Positions 43,335 through 51,980 of a stretch of 64,000 nt of DNA are shown here, piece by piece (position 1 is the first letter of the stretch; each line of letters opens with the position of its first letter). The stretch covers positions 173,512 to 237,511 of the forward strand of contig JBBAWX010000002.1 in assembly GCA_040396955.1 (NCBI GenBank), written 5' to 3'. Both the position numbers and the translations under genes were made by a program. The notes under the pieces were generated by a model. It was not told the DNA's origin, did no database searches, and saw only the letters and a program-made list of their open reading frames with translations. The stretch comes from UBA965 sp040396955 (GTDB taxonomy: Bacteria > Chloroflexota > Chloroflexia > Chloroflexales > Roseiflexaceae).

Positions 43335-44258
43335 TTATACCGAGAAAGCCAAGCACCGGCGGGGGTTTTCGACGGTGAGTTGCTGAAATGCTTCCGGCGA
43401 TACGCCGGCCGCCTGCAAGAGCTCACGAAACGGACCCCACAGGTGCGCAAATCCAGGGGCGGAGGGTGTGTAGCCACGTAAGTTGGAGCGCCGTGCGATG
43501 TCACAGGAAATACAGATCTGCGTGACATACCCCAGCGCCACATACTCTGCAATCAGCCGCGCCCGCTCAGTATCGGCCCCGTACTTGTGTTTGCCAATCT
43601 GATCAAACCCAATGGTGACGCCGTGCTCAAGGAGGCGCAGGTGGTAGTCACGTTCGAGGCGCCGGTCGCAGTGGCCGATGAGGATGCGCTGTGGCCGCAC
43701 ACCGGCGCCGACGAGGAGCGCGACCTGCTCTTGGCCCATGGTGCCCGCTTCGGTGTGTGTGGAGATCAACGCGCCCGTGGCGCGATGTGCCGCCGCTGCC
43801 GCCGCAAAGATGCGCCGCTCTGTGGGGGTGATGATACTGTGACTACTGCCCGCCTTGATGACTCCAGCGCGGTAAGGGGTGTCGTTCATGCCTGTGTGCA
43901 CATCACGGATCATGCCCGCCACGAGTTGCTCGTCACTCATGGGTGCCACCAGGTCTCCACAAAAAGATTCTTTCAAGTATCCGGTCACCGCAATAATGTG
44001 GATGCCACTTGCGGCGGATATATGGGCCAATCCGGCCGGGTCACGCCCGTAATCACAGGGGGTCATTTCAACAAGTGCGCGACCTCCAGCCTGCGCAAGG
44101 TGTGTGAGATCGACGAGCGCGGCGGCCACATCGTCGAGGATTAAATCTGGATCTTGGCTGGCATAGGGCTCTGGTGGCCTCCCCAGCAGGTGCTCGTGCA
44201 TGTGGCAAGGTCCGAGTTCCTGAGGATCGATGTCGCCGAGTACGGTGCGAATCATCAT
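43335..44258 (-). CDS. Phosphotriesterase-family metal-dependent hydrolase, 307 aa
   Basis: TIM-barrel amidohydrolase. The metal ligands HMHEH are at 19-23, the bridging Lys position is occupied by Lys in RAGVIKAGSS (about 132), and the later ligands include STHTEAGT, IGHCDR and CDIARRSN. Most family members are lactonases or carboxylester hydrolases, not organophosphatases. Its start overlaps the TGA of the FAD oxidoreductase (ATGA). Together they look like successive steps: oxidation to a lactone and then ring opening (inference). Confidence 0.88.
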   Translation of the reverse strand: MMIRTVLGDIDPQELGPCHMHEHLLGRPPEPYASQDPDLILDDVAAALVDLTHLAQAGGRALVEMTPCDYGRDPAGLAHISAASGIHIIAVTGYLKESFCGDLVAPMSDEQLVAGMIRDVHTGMNDTPYRAGVIKAGSSHSIITPTERRIFAAAAAAHRATGALISTHTEAGTMGQEQVALLVGAGVRPQRILIGHCDRRLERDYHLRLLEHGVTIGFDQIGKHKYGADTERARLIAEYVALGYVTQICISCDIARRSNLRGYTPSAPGFAHLWGPFRELLQAAGVSPEAFQQLTVENPRRCLAFSV

Positions 44259-45544
44259 ACGATGCCTCCGAGCACTTGGAGTTCGTGTCTGAGGAGCGTG
44301 ACGTCGAGTTCGTGTGGACTCACTCCATCACGCACACACAAGTGAGCTGCGAGACCGGCAGCCTGCCCCATTGCCATGCACTGCCCCATACTGCGCACTG
44401 AGGCGTGAGCGTCATGGTCAGCCGAAAGGCACCGCCCTGCCACGATGATGCCGTCAAGGCGGCGTGGTAGCAGACTGCGCCACGGGATGCCGTAGGTCCG
44501 CCCCTGGGGCACATACTGCCAGCGTGTATCCGCACCAGCGTGGTGGTCTTCGATGGGGGCACCGCAGCGGGCAATGCTGTCAGCAAAATCAGCGGCGGTG
44601 AGGACATCACTGCGGCTCAACTGGTAGACGCCGTCGATGCGTCGGCTTTCACGGATGCCGATTTGGTGACTGAGTTGCCCCATGAAGGCCTGCGCATATC
44701 CGGGTACGTAGTCCACCAAAAAGCGCGCATACGCTTCGGCCTGTTGTCGACCGATCATTTCTGCGTGGCTCAGAGCCTCGATGTCGAGTGGATTGATGCC
44801 CCCAACACGCGTCATGTTGGTGACCATGACGCCTGGGAAGGGCGTGATATGCACGCTGCCCTCGCGCCGTGGCAGGTCGTGCCCGGCTGCAATGGCCTCG
44901 GCCATCAGGGCGTGGAGTTGCGCCGTGGTAATTGCTCGAGCCTGCTCCGTATTGACGTTGTACATGTGAAAGGTGGTGGTGAGTGATTGCAACGGCGTGC
45001 CGTCGTCGCCACCACTATACCCGCCACCAGCGGCTGCTACTACGTCGGCGTCACCTGATGCGTCGATGCACAACGGCGCACGTATTTCCCACAATCCCCC
45101 TTTGTTGACCGCAATGACACCGACGACGCGCTCGGCATCGGTGATGACATCGAGCACAAAGGTGTGGTACAGCACCGTCACCCCGGCAGCTTGGGCCTGC
45201 CCCTCCCAGATGATTTTGAGGGTCTGTGGGTCGTAGGTGATGCCCTGCCCGGCACCGTATGAATTGGGCCGCAAAATGGCGCGCTCCCGCGCAAAAAGTT
45301 CCGCCACAATCTGGTCAGGGATGCCTCCTACCACCTTGTGGGGCGTGGCTCCCGGTGTGTAAAACCCGTAAAACGTGTCGAGGACCTGCGTGCTCGTGCC
45401 CCCCATGAAGCCGTAGCGCTCAATCAGAATCACGCGCCGCCCAGCACGGGCAGCTGTGATGGCGGCCGTGGCCCCCGCCGACCCTGAGCCGATGACTACG
45501 ACGTCAGCCTGGCGCTGGTTGCGGATACGCTGTTGATATGTCAT
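44255..45544 (-). CDS. FAD-dependent oxidoreductase (FAD_oxidored family), 429 aa
   Basis: FAD-binding Rossmann motif VVVIGSGSAGATAAITAARAG at 15-35, then ERYGFMGGTST, typical of the PF12831-type flavoproteins. The central DASGDADVVAAAGGGYSGGDDGTPLQS and C-terminal AGRCLSADHDAHASVRSMGQCMAMGQAAGLAAHL complete the fold. No signal peptide. It is the first gene of the operon with the phosphotriesterase-like and GntR genes, behind a strong SD (GGGAGGGGGGGAGGG) and an operator-bearing promoter. The substrate may be a sugar or cyclitol, but this is inference. Confidence 0.87.
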   Translation of the reverse strand: MTYQQRIRNQRQADVVVIGSGSAGATAAITAARAGRRVILIERYGFMGGTSTQVLDTFYGFYTPGATPHKVVGGIPDQIVAELFARERAILRPNSYGAGQGITYDPQTLKIIWEGQAQAAGVTVLYHTFVLDVITDAERVVGVIAVNKGGLWEIRAPLCIDASGDADVVAAAGGGYSGGDDGTPLQSLTTTFHMYNVNTEQARAITTAQLHALMAEAIAAGHDLPRREGSVHITPFPGVMVTNMTRVGGINPLDIEALSHAEMIGRQQAEAYARFLVDYVPGYAQAFMGQLSHQIGIRESRRIDGVYQLSRSDVLTAADFADSIARCGAPIEDHHAGADTRWQYVPQGRTYGIPWRSLLPRRLDGIIVAGRCLSADHDAHASVRSMGQCMAMGQAAGLAAHLCVRDGVSPHELDVTLLRHELQVLGGIV

Positions 45545-45580
45545 CCCTCCCCCCCTCCCTTGGTTCCTGCTTTGTCTTGC

Positions 45581-45621
45581 AGTATATCATAAATGTTCGA
45601 ATGTTCGGACATTTATGATAT
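45581..45621. promoter_or_regulatory. Promoter with embedded GntR-type operator of the FAD-oxidoreductase operon
   Basis: On the minus strand TATACT at 45586-45581 is the -10. The near-perfect dyad TTCGAA-TG-TTCGGA (45596-45609) covers the -35 and spacer, as expected for repression. It sits within a larger inverted repeat (ATATCATAAATGT at 45584-45596 with ACATTTATGATAT at 45609-45621). The core matches the site at 32320-32333 in 13 of 14 bases. Confidence 0.7.
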
Positions 45622-45662
45622 ATATGCATGTGTTGTGTGTGGAGGGGAGGATGAAAGGGGAG

Positions 45663-46682
45663 TTAACTGGGTGGTGGGGAGTCTACAATCGGGGCGGCGT
45701 GTTCGAGGTAAGCGATGAGCGTAACGATCAGGCCTGCCAGGATGATGGCACTCGCATAGGCTTCGCGGGGTTGGGCAGTGGCCACAAAGGTGGCGATCAT
45801 GCCACCGACGCCGGCCAGTAGGTAGCAGGTGAGCACGGCTTCGCGGCGGGTGAGGCCGAGTTGTACGAGGCGATGCGAGACATGATCTTTGCCGCCGTGG
45901 GTGAGGGGATTTTTGTGGCGGCGCAGGCGTGAGATGGTGACGAGCAAGGTATCTGCGATAGGGAAGGCGAGCACGCAGACGGGTACCATCCAGGTGACCA
46001 CAATGCTATTGGTGGGGAAGCGGAGCTTGATGCCAATCACGGCCAGCACCAGGCCGATGAAGAGCGAGCCGGTGTCGCCCATGAAGATCGTAGCCGGGTT
46101 GAGGTTGTAGCGCAAAAAGCCAATACAGGCGCCAATCAATGCGGCTGCAAGGGCACTGACGAGGATTTGGCCGCTCTGCGCAGCGAGGAGTAAAAAGAAC
46201 GCAGCGCACACGGTGGCCACGCCACTCGACAGCCCATCCATGTTGTCGAGTAAATTCAGTGCATTGGTAATCCCAATCACCCACACCAGTGTGATACATG
46301 CGTTGAGCCAGGGGTGGGTCACGAGTTGCACCTGGACTCCTCCGAGGAGCAAGATGCCCGCAGCGGCCGCTTGACCGAGGAGTTTGGGGTAGGCATGGAG
46401 CACCCAGCGGTCGTCGGCGAGGCCAAACAACGAGACCAAGGTGGCAGATAGCAGGATGGCGATAAATTCACGGACGAAAAAGAGGTCGCCAAATATAAGG
46501 AGAGCGGTCACAAAGGCGACATAGATGGCAGCTCCCCCCAACAGTGGTACTGGTGCAGTGTGAATTTTGCGGTGTGAAGGGGCGTCCACGATGCCGATGC
46601 GTACGGCCAAGCGGCGTACAAGCGGGGTCATGAGCATGGCACAGATGAGTGCGGTGATACCAATCAAGACGAAATGCATCAT
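45663..46682 (-). CDS. Undecaprenyl-phosphate sugar-1-phosphate transferase (WecA/TagO/MraY superfamily), 339 aa
   Basis: Polytopic membrane enzyme with about 10-11 helices. The signature DAPSHRKIHTAPVPLLGGAAIY is near residue 35. NLLDNMDGLSSGVA (about 145) holds the catalytic Asp residues, GFLRYNLNPATIFMGDTGSLFIG (about 188) the second Asp motif, and HGGKDHVSHRLV (about 260) the His loop. The HxKDHxxHRL pattern points to GlcNAc-1-P transferases (TagO/WecA) rather than MraY. It starts cell-wall or surface glycan synthesis. Transcribed alone. Confidence 0.92.
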   Translation of the reverse strand: MMHFVLIGITALICAMLMTPLVRRLAVRIGIVDAPSHRKIHTAPVPLLGGAAIYVAFVTALLIFGDLFFVREFIAILLSATLVSLFGLADDRWVLHAYPKLLGQAAAAGILLLGGVQVQLVTHPWLNACITLVWVIGITNALNLLDNMDGLSSGVATVCAAFFLLLAAQSGQILVSALAAALIGACIGFLRYNLNPATIFMGDTGSLFIGLVLAVIGIKLRFPTNSIVVTWMVPVCVLAFPIADTLLVTISRLRRHKNPLTHGGKDHVSHRLVQLGLTRREAVLTCYLLAGVGGMIATFVATAQPREAYASAIILAGLIVTLIAYLEHAAPIVDSPPPS

Positions 46683-46785
46683 GGGGTGTGCGTACTCCAG
46701 TGGACAATGTGAACATCAGTATACCGTATTGGCGAAATGCGCGGTGTATAATGAACAGAACGGGTATACCGCGGGGGAGGCAACC

Positions 46786-47325
46786 ATGCAACGCACACAC
46801 TTCCCGATGTGGATTGTCGGGGTGATTTTGGCAGTGATGCTGATTGCCATCTCATGGCCGCGCCGCCAGCAGACCAATTTGGTGACTGTCTTTGATCGTG
46901 CGCCAACCCCCGATGTCAGTGAAATTTTGGAGCATCCCATTGTGTCGTCCCTTGGCGACATCGGCGATAGCTTGGGGGAAAACGGGAGACCGGTTGAGCC
47001 AGCCGCGGTGCCGGCCGTGTCCAATGAACGGGTAGCCATTTACGTTGATGATGTGCAACGCATCGGCTCCACCATGCAGATGCGTGGGCGGGTCGAAAAT
47101 ACGGGACAAGTCCCGTTCGCCATTTCGGTGGCGAATTTTGCCTTTATTGATGCCACCGGGGTTCAATACGGTGTTGATGGGGCGGCCAGTGATTTGGCAC
47201 CTGGCGCAAGCGAGGCGTTTGAATTCACGGTGCCGGTGCCACCATCACGCACGCTCACGATGACATTGACACTCGACGACGGCGGGCAGCTCTTGTTGCC
47301 CATTGTCCAAGCAGAAAGCCCCTAA
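46786..47325 (+). CDS. Single-pass membrane protein with beta-sandwich-like extracytoplasmic domain, 179 aa
   Basis: N-terminal helix FPMWIVGVILAVMLIAISW (about 6-24) followed by a low-complexity linker. A domain of about 90 residues (VAIYVDDVQRIGSTMQMRGRVENTGQVPF... to the C-terminus) has the look of FxLYD/DUF4352-type immunoglobulin-like folds, but I do not recognise the family firmly. GGGGAGG lies about 6 nt before the ATG at 46786. The preceding 100 bp are the divergent promoter with the transferase gene. The next gene follows by 4 bp. Confidence 0.72.
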   Translation: MQRTHFPMWIVGVILAVMLIAISWPRRQQTNLVTVFDRAPTPDVSEILEHPIVSSLGDIGDSLGENGRPVEPAAVPAVSNERVAIYVDDVQRIGSTMQMRGRVENTGQVPFAISVANFAFIDATGVQYGVDGAASDLAPGASEAFEFTVPVPPSRTLTMTLTLDDGGQLLLPIVQAESP

Positions 47326-47329
47326 CCTC

Positions 47330-47848
47330 ATGACTGATACCTTGGTCGATGCGCTGACACCGTTGTGCGCCTATTACGCCACACAGGTGGCGACCCTTTC
47401 ATCTGCTCAACAAGCGGCCATTCGCATGCAGGTCATCGCTGAAGCTTCTGACACGGGTGAGCGGGTGGGCGTGCGTGCTGAGGGTGCCACGCTGGCGGTG
47501 GGGGTGGAGTTGAGCAGTGCCGATGTGGTGTTCCGTGGGCATGCCAAAACCATGTGTGCGTTTTTGGCACAAAGCGGGCGTGAATTCATCGTGGGGCCAA
47601 TTTTGCGTGGTCGTTTGCCGGCGTTGCGCATGATCCGTGGCATCTTGCGCATGGAATTCAACGAAGGTGACGAGATGACCATTTGTTTTGGTGGAGCGAC
47701 GATCCCCGATGCGCTCATCCGCCTCAGCCACGCCGAGGCCATTGGGTTGTTCAATGGCAAATTACGCCCCGAGGTAGAGGTGATGATGGGGCGCGTGCGC
47801 ATCGAGCGTGGGTTGGCGTTTTTGTTGAGTCTTGAGCGCATTTTGTAG
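47330..47848 (+). CDS. Uncharacterised protein, 172 aa (faintly SCP2-like)
   Basis: Soluble protein with no clear motif. The layout is a helix (PLCAYYATQVATLSSAQQAAIRMQ), beta strands (VGVRAEGATLAVGVELSSADVVFRG), and helical blocks with IVGPILRGRLPALRMIRGILRMEF and GKLRPEVEVMMGRVRIERG. The order faintly recalls SCP2 sterol-carrier folds; I would not transfer that name. ATG at 47330 is chosen (the frame opens at a GTG at 47303 inside the previous gene). Probably co-transcribed with the preceding membrane protein. Confidence 0.6.
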   Translation: MTDTLVDALTPLCAYYATQVATLSSAQQAAIRMQVIAEASDTGERVGVRAEGATLAVGVELSSADVVFRGHAKTMCAFLAQSGREFIVGPILRGRLPALRMIRGILRMEFNEGDEMTICFGGATIPDALIRLSHAEAIGLFNGKLRPEVEVMMGRVRIERGLAFLLSLERIL

Positions 47849-47850
47849 GG

Positions 47851-48069
47851 TTATAGGGTGCTCACGGCAGTGACTACGTTCATGAGAAAGGTGATGTGCA
47901 CGGTAGTGCCGGGTTGTACGGGACCATTCAGGGCTTCGCCACCGACACGGGCGGTGCGGTGCGTGCTTTCTCCATCAATCTGAAAGGTCAAATCATACAT
48001 CAGGGTGCCGTGAATGTTGATGGTGGTCATGGTAATGATCGTGGCACGGCGTTGACCGGATAAAAACAT
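47851..48069 (-). CDS. Small beta-rich hypothetical protein, 72 aa
   Basis: CCAAGGAG sits 6 nt before the ATG, supporting a real gene. The protein is mainly beta strands (INIHGTLMYDLTFQIDG, RTARVGGEALNGPVQPGTTVHITFLMNV), perhaps a small barrel. The start could also be the Met at codon 14 (MTTINIHG). It follows the HAD gene by 27 bp on the same strand and is convergent with the 47330 gene. Confidence 0.6.
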   Translation of the reverse strand: MFLSGQRRATIITMTTINIHGTLMYDLTFQIDGESTHRTARVGGEALNGPVQPGTTVHITFLMNVVTAVSTL

Positions 48070-48096
48070 GATGGACTCCTTGGAAATCGGCAGGTA

Positions 48097-48885
48097 TTAA
48101 GGAACAAAATACTCAATAGCGGTCGCAACTGCTGCCTCTTCGGCGAGCGGTCCCACCCAATCGACTGCGGCGCGGACTTGGGCGGTGGCATTGGCTGGTG
48201 CGGCGCGGTATCCGGCACAGGCCAGCATGCTCAAATCGGCTTCGGCATCACCAATGGCAAGGACATCACGCAGATCGATGTGGTGGTGCTGACACCACCA
48301 GTGCAAGGCGAGACCTTTGGTCGCCGTTGGCGCAGTGATGACGGCGTCTTCGAGGGTGCCGTCACGGCGGTAGTGGGCGGCGAAATGGAGCGGCAGGGTG
48401 TGGACGAGCGTGGCCAAGGCTTGTACGTGCGTAGCGCCGGCTACGATGAGGCGGGTGATGGGCAGATTGGCATCGATGTCGCTGGGGCGGTCGATATGGC
48501 GCATGTCGGGGTCAAAGGCGTTGGTCAGCTCTTGGATGGCGCCGCGGGTAGCGTAGTTGACGCCATGGCTGGTAAACAGCAGGGGAATATGATGCGTATC
48601 GGCATAGGTGACAATGGTGGTGAGGAGCTCTTTGGAGATGGCCACTGCATGGAGCGCTTCCCCATGCTGGTTGTAAATGGTGGCTCCGCCTTCACAGATG
48701 AGCGGCATGCTGACCCCCACCAAATCGGCGATTTCACGGGCTGATGAATACTTGCGCACGCTGGCGAGCATCACGGTGATGCCCCGATCCACGGCGTGCT
48801 GAATGGCGTGGCGATTGCGTGGCGGCAGTTGGCCGCGCCAGACCAGGGTACTGTCGATGTCGCTGACAATGAGGCGAATGGGCAT
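48097..48885 (-). CDS. HAD-superfamily hydrolase, Cof/sugar-phosphatase type, 262 aa
   Basis: Motif I is IVSDIDSTL (nucleophile Asp8 and Asp10; Ser replaces the usual Gly). A Cof-type C2 cap spans about 85-190. The C-terminal TKGLALHWWCQHHHIDLRDVLAIGDAEADLSMLACAGYRAAPANA carries motifs III and IV. This pattern is that of sugar-phosphate or mannosyl-3-phosphoglycerate-type phosphatases. It lies 11 bp downstream of ilvA, so it is probably in the ilvA operon. Confidence 0.87.
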   Translation of the reverse strand: MPIRLIVSDIDSTLVWRGQLPPRNRHAIQHAVDRGITVMLASVRKYSSAREIADLVGVSMPLICEGGATIYNQHGEALHAVAISKELLTTIVTYADTHHIPLLFTSHGVNYATRGAIQELTNAFDPDMRHIDRPSDIDANLPITRLIVAGATHVQALATLVHTLPLHFAAHYRRDGTLEDAVITAPTATKGLALHWWCQHHHIDLRDVLAIGDAEADLSMLACAGYRAAPANATAQVRAAVDWVGPLAEEAAVATAIEYFVP

Positions 48886-48896
48886 GCGATACCTGT

Positions 48897-50123
48897 CTAC
48901 TCAGCCCAGGTGCCCGGCTGATTGATGCTGTAGCCGTGCTCTTGGAGGCTCTGCATGAGTTGTTGACCGTGGCCGTGATTGCGGACCTCAATGATGAGCT
49001 CAACCCCGACGCGATCAATGGGCACGAGCCACGTGGCGCGGCGGTGAATGACATCAATCACGTTGGCGCCATTGTCGGCCACGAGGCGGAGCAAGGGGGC
49101 CAGATTACCGGGACGATCGGGAATCATGATGCGGAGATTCAAGTAACGCCCTTGTTTGACCAGGCTCTGCTCAATCACGCGTGCCAAAAAATTGGCATCG
49201 ATGTTGCCACCACACAACAGGTTGCAGACCACATCGGTGGACTTGACCGGTATCAATCCGGCCAACAAGGCGGCCAATCCGGCAGCGCCGGCCCCCTCGA
49301 CGATGAGACGTAAATGCTGGGCGGCGTGCGTGATGGCGAATGCGATGTGCTCATCGTCGACGGTGACCACGTCGTCGACAGTGTCTTTGATGATGGCCAA
49401 GGTGCGATCGCCCGGTTGCTTGACCGCGATGCCATCGGCAATGGTGCGGACGTGGCTGGCAGTTACGGGGTGCCCTTGGGCCAACGACGGGCGGATGGCA
49501 TCGCACCCAGCGGCTTGCACGCCGATGATGCGGGCCGTGGAGCCGAGTGCGCGGAGCGCGGTGGCAATGCCCGCAATCAGGCCGCCGCCCCCAATGGGCA
49601 CCACCACAATGGAGGCCTGGGGCAGGGCGGCCATGAGTTCGAGCCCAATGGTGCCTTGGCCGGCGATGACATGATCGTCGTTGAAGGCGTGGACGAAGGT
49701 GAGGTTGCGCTCAGCCTGGATTTGGCGGGCCATGGCGCCGGCGTCATCAAAGGTGGCGCCGTGCAAGATGACCTCGGCACCGTAACTGCGTGTGGCCACT
49801 ACCTTGGTCAGTGGGGCATGCTCGGGCATGACAATGGTGGCCGGGATGCCGAATTCTTTGGCGGCGAGGGCCACGCCCTGGGCATGATTGCCGGCCGAAT
49901 TGGTGACTACTCCGCGTTGGCGGGCATCTGCACTGAGGTTGCGCATGGCGTTGAATGCGCCACGCACCTTGAATGACCCGGAGCGCTGCAACGACTCGGC
50001 TTTGTGGAGCACACTGGCACCGAGGTGCGCACTCAACACATCGTCAGGGACGATGGGGGTCTGATTGATGACGCTCTGGAGTGCGTCATGTGCGGCTTGG
50101 ATTGCAGATAACGTAACGGCCAT
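48897..50123 (-). CDS. ilvA: Threonine ammonia-lyase with C-terminal ACT domain
   Basis: Converts threonine to 2-oxobutyrate, the first step to isoleucine. The PLP Lys is in SGSFKVRGAFN (about residue 52), with NHAQGVALAA, and the Gly loop VPIGGGGLIAG at about 178-188. A C-terminal ACT-like domain (about 328-400) contains LNLRIMIPDRPGNLAPLLRLVADNGANVIDVIHRR. This is the short form (about 400 aa) with one ACT domain. Its ATG directly follows the TAA of the small upstream gene (TAAATG at 50126-50121). A paralogue without ACT is at 16225-17196. Confidence 0.93.
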   Translation of the reverse strand: MAVTLSAIQAAHDALQSVINQTPIVPDDVLSAHLGASVLHKAESLQRSGSFKVRGAFNAMRNLSADARQRGVVTNSAGNHAQGVALAAKEFGIPATIVMPEHAPLTKVVATRSYGAEVILHGATFDDAGAMARQIQAERNLTFVHAFNDDHVIAGQGTIGLELMAALPQASIVVVPIGGGGLIAGIATALRALGSTARIIGVQAAGCDAIRPSLAQGHPVTASHVRTIADGIAVKQPGDRTLAIIKDTVDDVVTVDDEHIAFAITHAAQHLRLIVEGAGAAGLAALLAGLIPVKSTDVVCNLLCGGNIDANFLARVIEQSLVKQGRYLNLRIMIPDRPGNLAPLLRLVADNGANVIDVIHRRATWLVPIDRVGVELIIEVRNHGHGQQLMQSLQEHGYSINQPGTWAE

Positions 50124-50339
50124 TTAGCGCCCTCTTTCACCGAGTTTCTCAGCCAGGTTGGCAGCCCGGGCCGCCAAAATCTGGAACTTTTTGGCGAGTG
50201 GTGCATCATCGCCAGCCTGCGCAGCAGCCATCAAGGTGCCACAGGTGGTCTGAAGTTTGAGTAATCCCGCTTTATCACCGGCAAGATGACGCTCGGTGAT
50301 GGTGCGTTCGAGATACGCATAGATGTCGTCGCTGTGCAT
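50124..50339 (-). CDS. Small helical hypothetical protein upstream of ilvA, 71 aa
   Basis: A highly helical protein (MHSDDIYAYLERTITERHLAGDK, then LMAAAQAGDDAPLAKKFQILAARAANLAEKLGERGR) with no known motif. GAGGAG lies 5 nt before the ATG, and its TAA abuts the ilvA ATG, so it is translated and coupled. Its short, charged, Ala-rich nature suggests a coiled-coil or accessory protein. Function unknown. Confidence 0.65.
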   Translation of the reverse strand: MHSDDIYAYLERTITERHLAGDKAGLLKLQTTCGTLMAAAQAGDDAPLAKKFQILAARAANLAEKLGERGR

Positions 50340-50450
50340 GAAATCTCCTCTGTGTCCGGCTTAATAATCACCGACCACTGCAGGTAGTATACCAAGCCCG
50401 CGCTCGTGTGCCGACAGATGTGGTCATCACGTCGGTATCTGGTGGTGCGG

Positions 50451-51929
50451 TTAGGGGAGTGCTTGGAAGCGTGCGAGTTGTGCATCCCAGGCATCCCGCT
50501 GTGGGCTAGGCTCAATGACGGTGGGTGGAAACGAAGCGGCAATAATCCGGCGCCCACTGGCGAGATCGGGGATGGCTCCGATGGTCAGCGCTTGGATGAG
50601 CACGTTGCCGAGGGCAGTGGCTTCGACCGGGCCAGCGACTACGGGCAGATTGCAGGCGTCAGCCGTAAATCGATTGAGGAGCTGGTTTTGACTGCCACCA
50701 CCGACGATGCGGATGGTGGTGATGGTGCGGCCGGTGAGCTGTTGCAGGGTGTCGACGACGGTGCGGTAGCGCAGGGCCAGGCTTTCGAGACAACAGCGGA
50801 TGATTGCTCCATGGCTCTGGGGGACGGTGATATGATTGCGGGCACAGTAGGCCTGGATGGCACGTGGCATGTCGTCGGGATTAAGGAACTCGGGGGCATC
50901 CGGGTTGACGATGCTGACAAAGGCGGGGGCAGTGGCCGCCTGCGCCAACAAATCTTCCCATGTGTAGGTGTGCCCTTGGCGTTGCCAACTACGGCGGCAT
51001 TCTTGTAGGAGCCAGAGGCCGGCAATGTTTTTGAGCAGGCGAATGGTGCCGTTGATGCCGCCCTCATTGGTGAAATTGACGGCGCGTGCTGCGGCCGAGA
51101 CCACGGGGGCTGGGATTTCCATGCCCATCAGGCTCCAGGTGCCGCTACTGATATAGGCGCTGTTGGCGTCGAGCCCGGGGATTGCGGCAATGGCGGCACC
51201 GGTGTCGTGGGTGGCGCCGGCAATCACGGGTGGCGCACTGCCCAGCCCGGTATCGTCGACGATGCTGCCGAGGAGTGGGCCGAGCACAGTGCCGGGCTGG
51301 ATGACGGTGGGGAGCAGATGCTGCGGAATGTCGAGGTCGCGGAGCATGTCGCCGGCCCAGGTGCGCGTGTGGCAGTCCAGCATTTGTGTGGTCGAGGCAT
51401 TGGTGTATTCGGCCACTGCCACGCCCGACATCCAGTAGTGGAGTAAATCGGGGATGAGGAGCAGTTTATCGGCCATGTCGAGCTGTGGATCGCCATTGAT
51501 GCGCATACTGAGTAACTGGAAAAGGGTGTTGAACTGCATGAATTGGATGCCGGTGGTGGCAAAGATGCGGTCACCACTGACACGGGCAACGGCGTGCTCT
51601 ATCATGCCGTCGGTGCGATGATCGCGGTAGCTGGTGGGGTTACCGAGGAGTTGCCCGTTGCGGTCGATGAGGCCATAATCGACGCCCCAACTGTCGACGG
51701 AGATGCCGGCGAGGGGTGCCCCACCGCGCCCAACGTGGGTGCGGATGCCGTCGTTGATGTGCTTCCAGATGCCGAGAATGTCCCAGTGCAGGTGGTGGTG
51801 CACGGGGATGGGACCGTTGTCGAAGCGAGTGAGTGGCTCAATGGAAATGTGGGCGCCGTCCCAACGCCCCAGCATGACGCGACCGCCCGATGCGCCAAGG
51901 TCGACTGCCAAAAAATGATCGATAGGCAT
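50451..51929 (-). CDS. rhaB: Rhamnulokinase (FGGY carbohydrate kinase)
   Basis: Phosphorylates L-rhamnulose to rhamnulose 1-phosphate. 492 residues with the FGGY phosphate motif FLAVDLGASGGRVMLGRWDG at the N-terminus and ISVDSWGVDYGLIDRNG (about 77). GATHDTGAAIAAIPG and YISSGTWSLMG (about 255-285) and a C-terminal TIRIVGGGSQNQLLNRFTADA adenosine loop follow. The VDSWGVD motif marks the rhamnulokinase branch. No rhaA or rhaD is adjacent, so it is isolated from the rest of the pathway. Confidence 0.9.
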   Translation of the reverse strand: MPIDHFLAVDLGASGGRVMLGRWDGAHISIEPLTRFDNGPIPVHHHLHWDILGIWKHINDGIRTHVGRGGAPLAGISVDSWGVDYGLIDRNGQLLGNPTSYRDHRTDGMIEHAVARVSGDRIFATTGIQFMQFNTLFQLLSMRINGDPQLDMADKLLLIPDLLHYWMSGVAVAEYTNASTTQMLDCHTRTWAGDMLRDLDIPQHLLPTVIQPGTVLGPLLGSIVDDTGLGSAPPVIAGATHDTGAAIAAIPGLDANSAYISSGTWSLMGMEIPAPVVSAAARAVNFTNEGGINGTIRLLKNIAGLWLLQECRRSWQRQGHTYTWEDLLAQAATAPAFVSIVNPDAPEFLNPDDMPRAIQAYCARNHITVPQSHGAIIRCCLESLALRYRTVVDTLQQLTGRTITTIRIVGGGSQNQLLNRFTADACNLPVVAGPVEATALGNVLIQALTIGAIPDLASGRRIIAASFPPTVIEPSPQRDAWDAQLARFQALP

Positions 51930-51980
51930 AGATTACTCCTCAAACCCGGTTGCCAAAAGAATCTGCGTCCATGTCACCGC

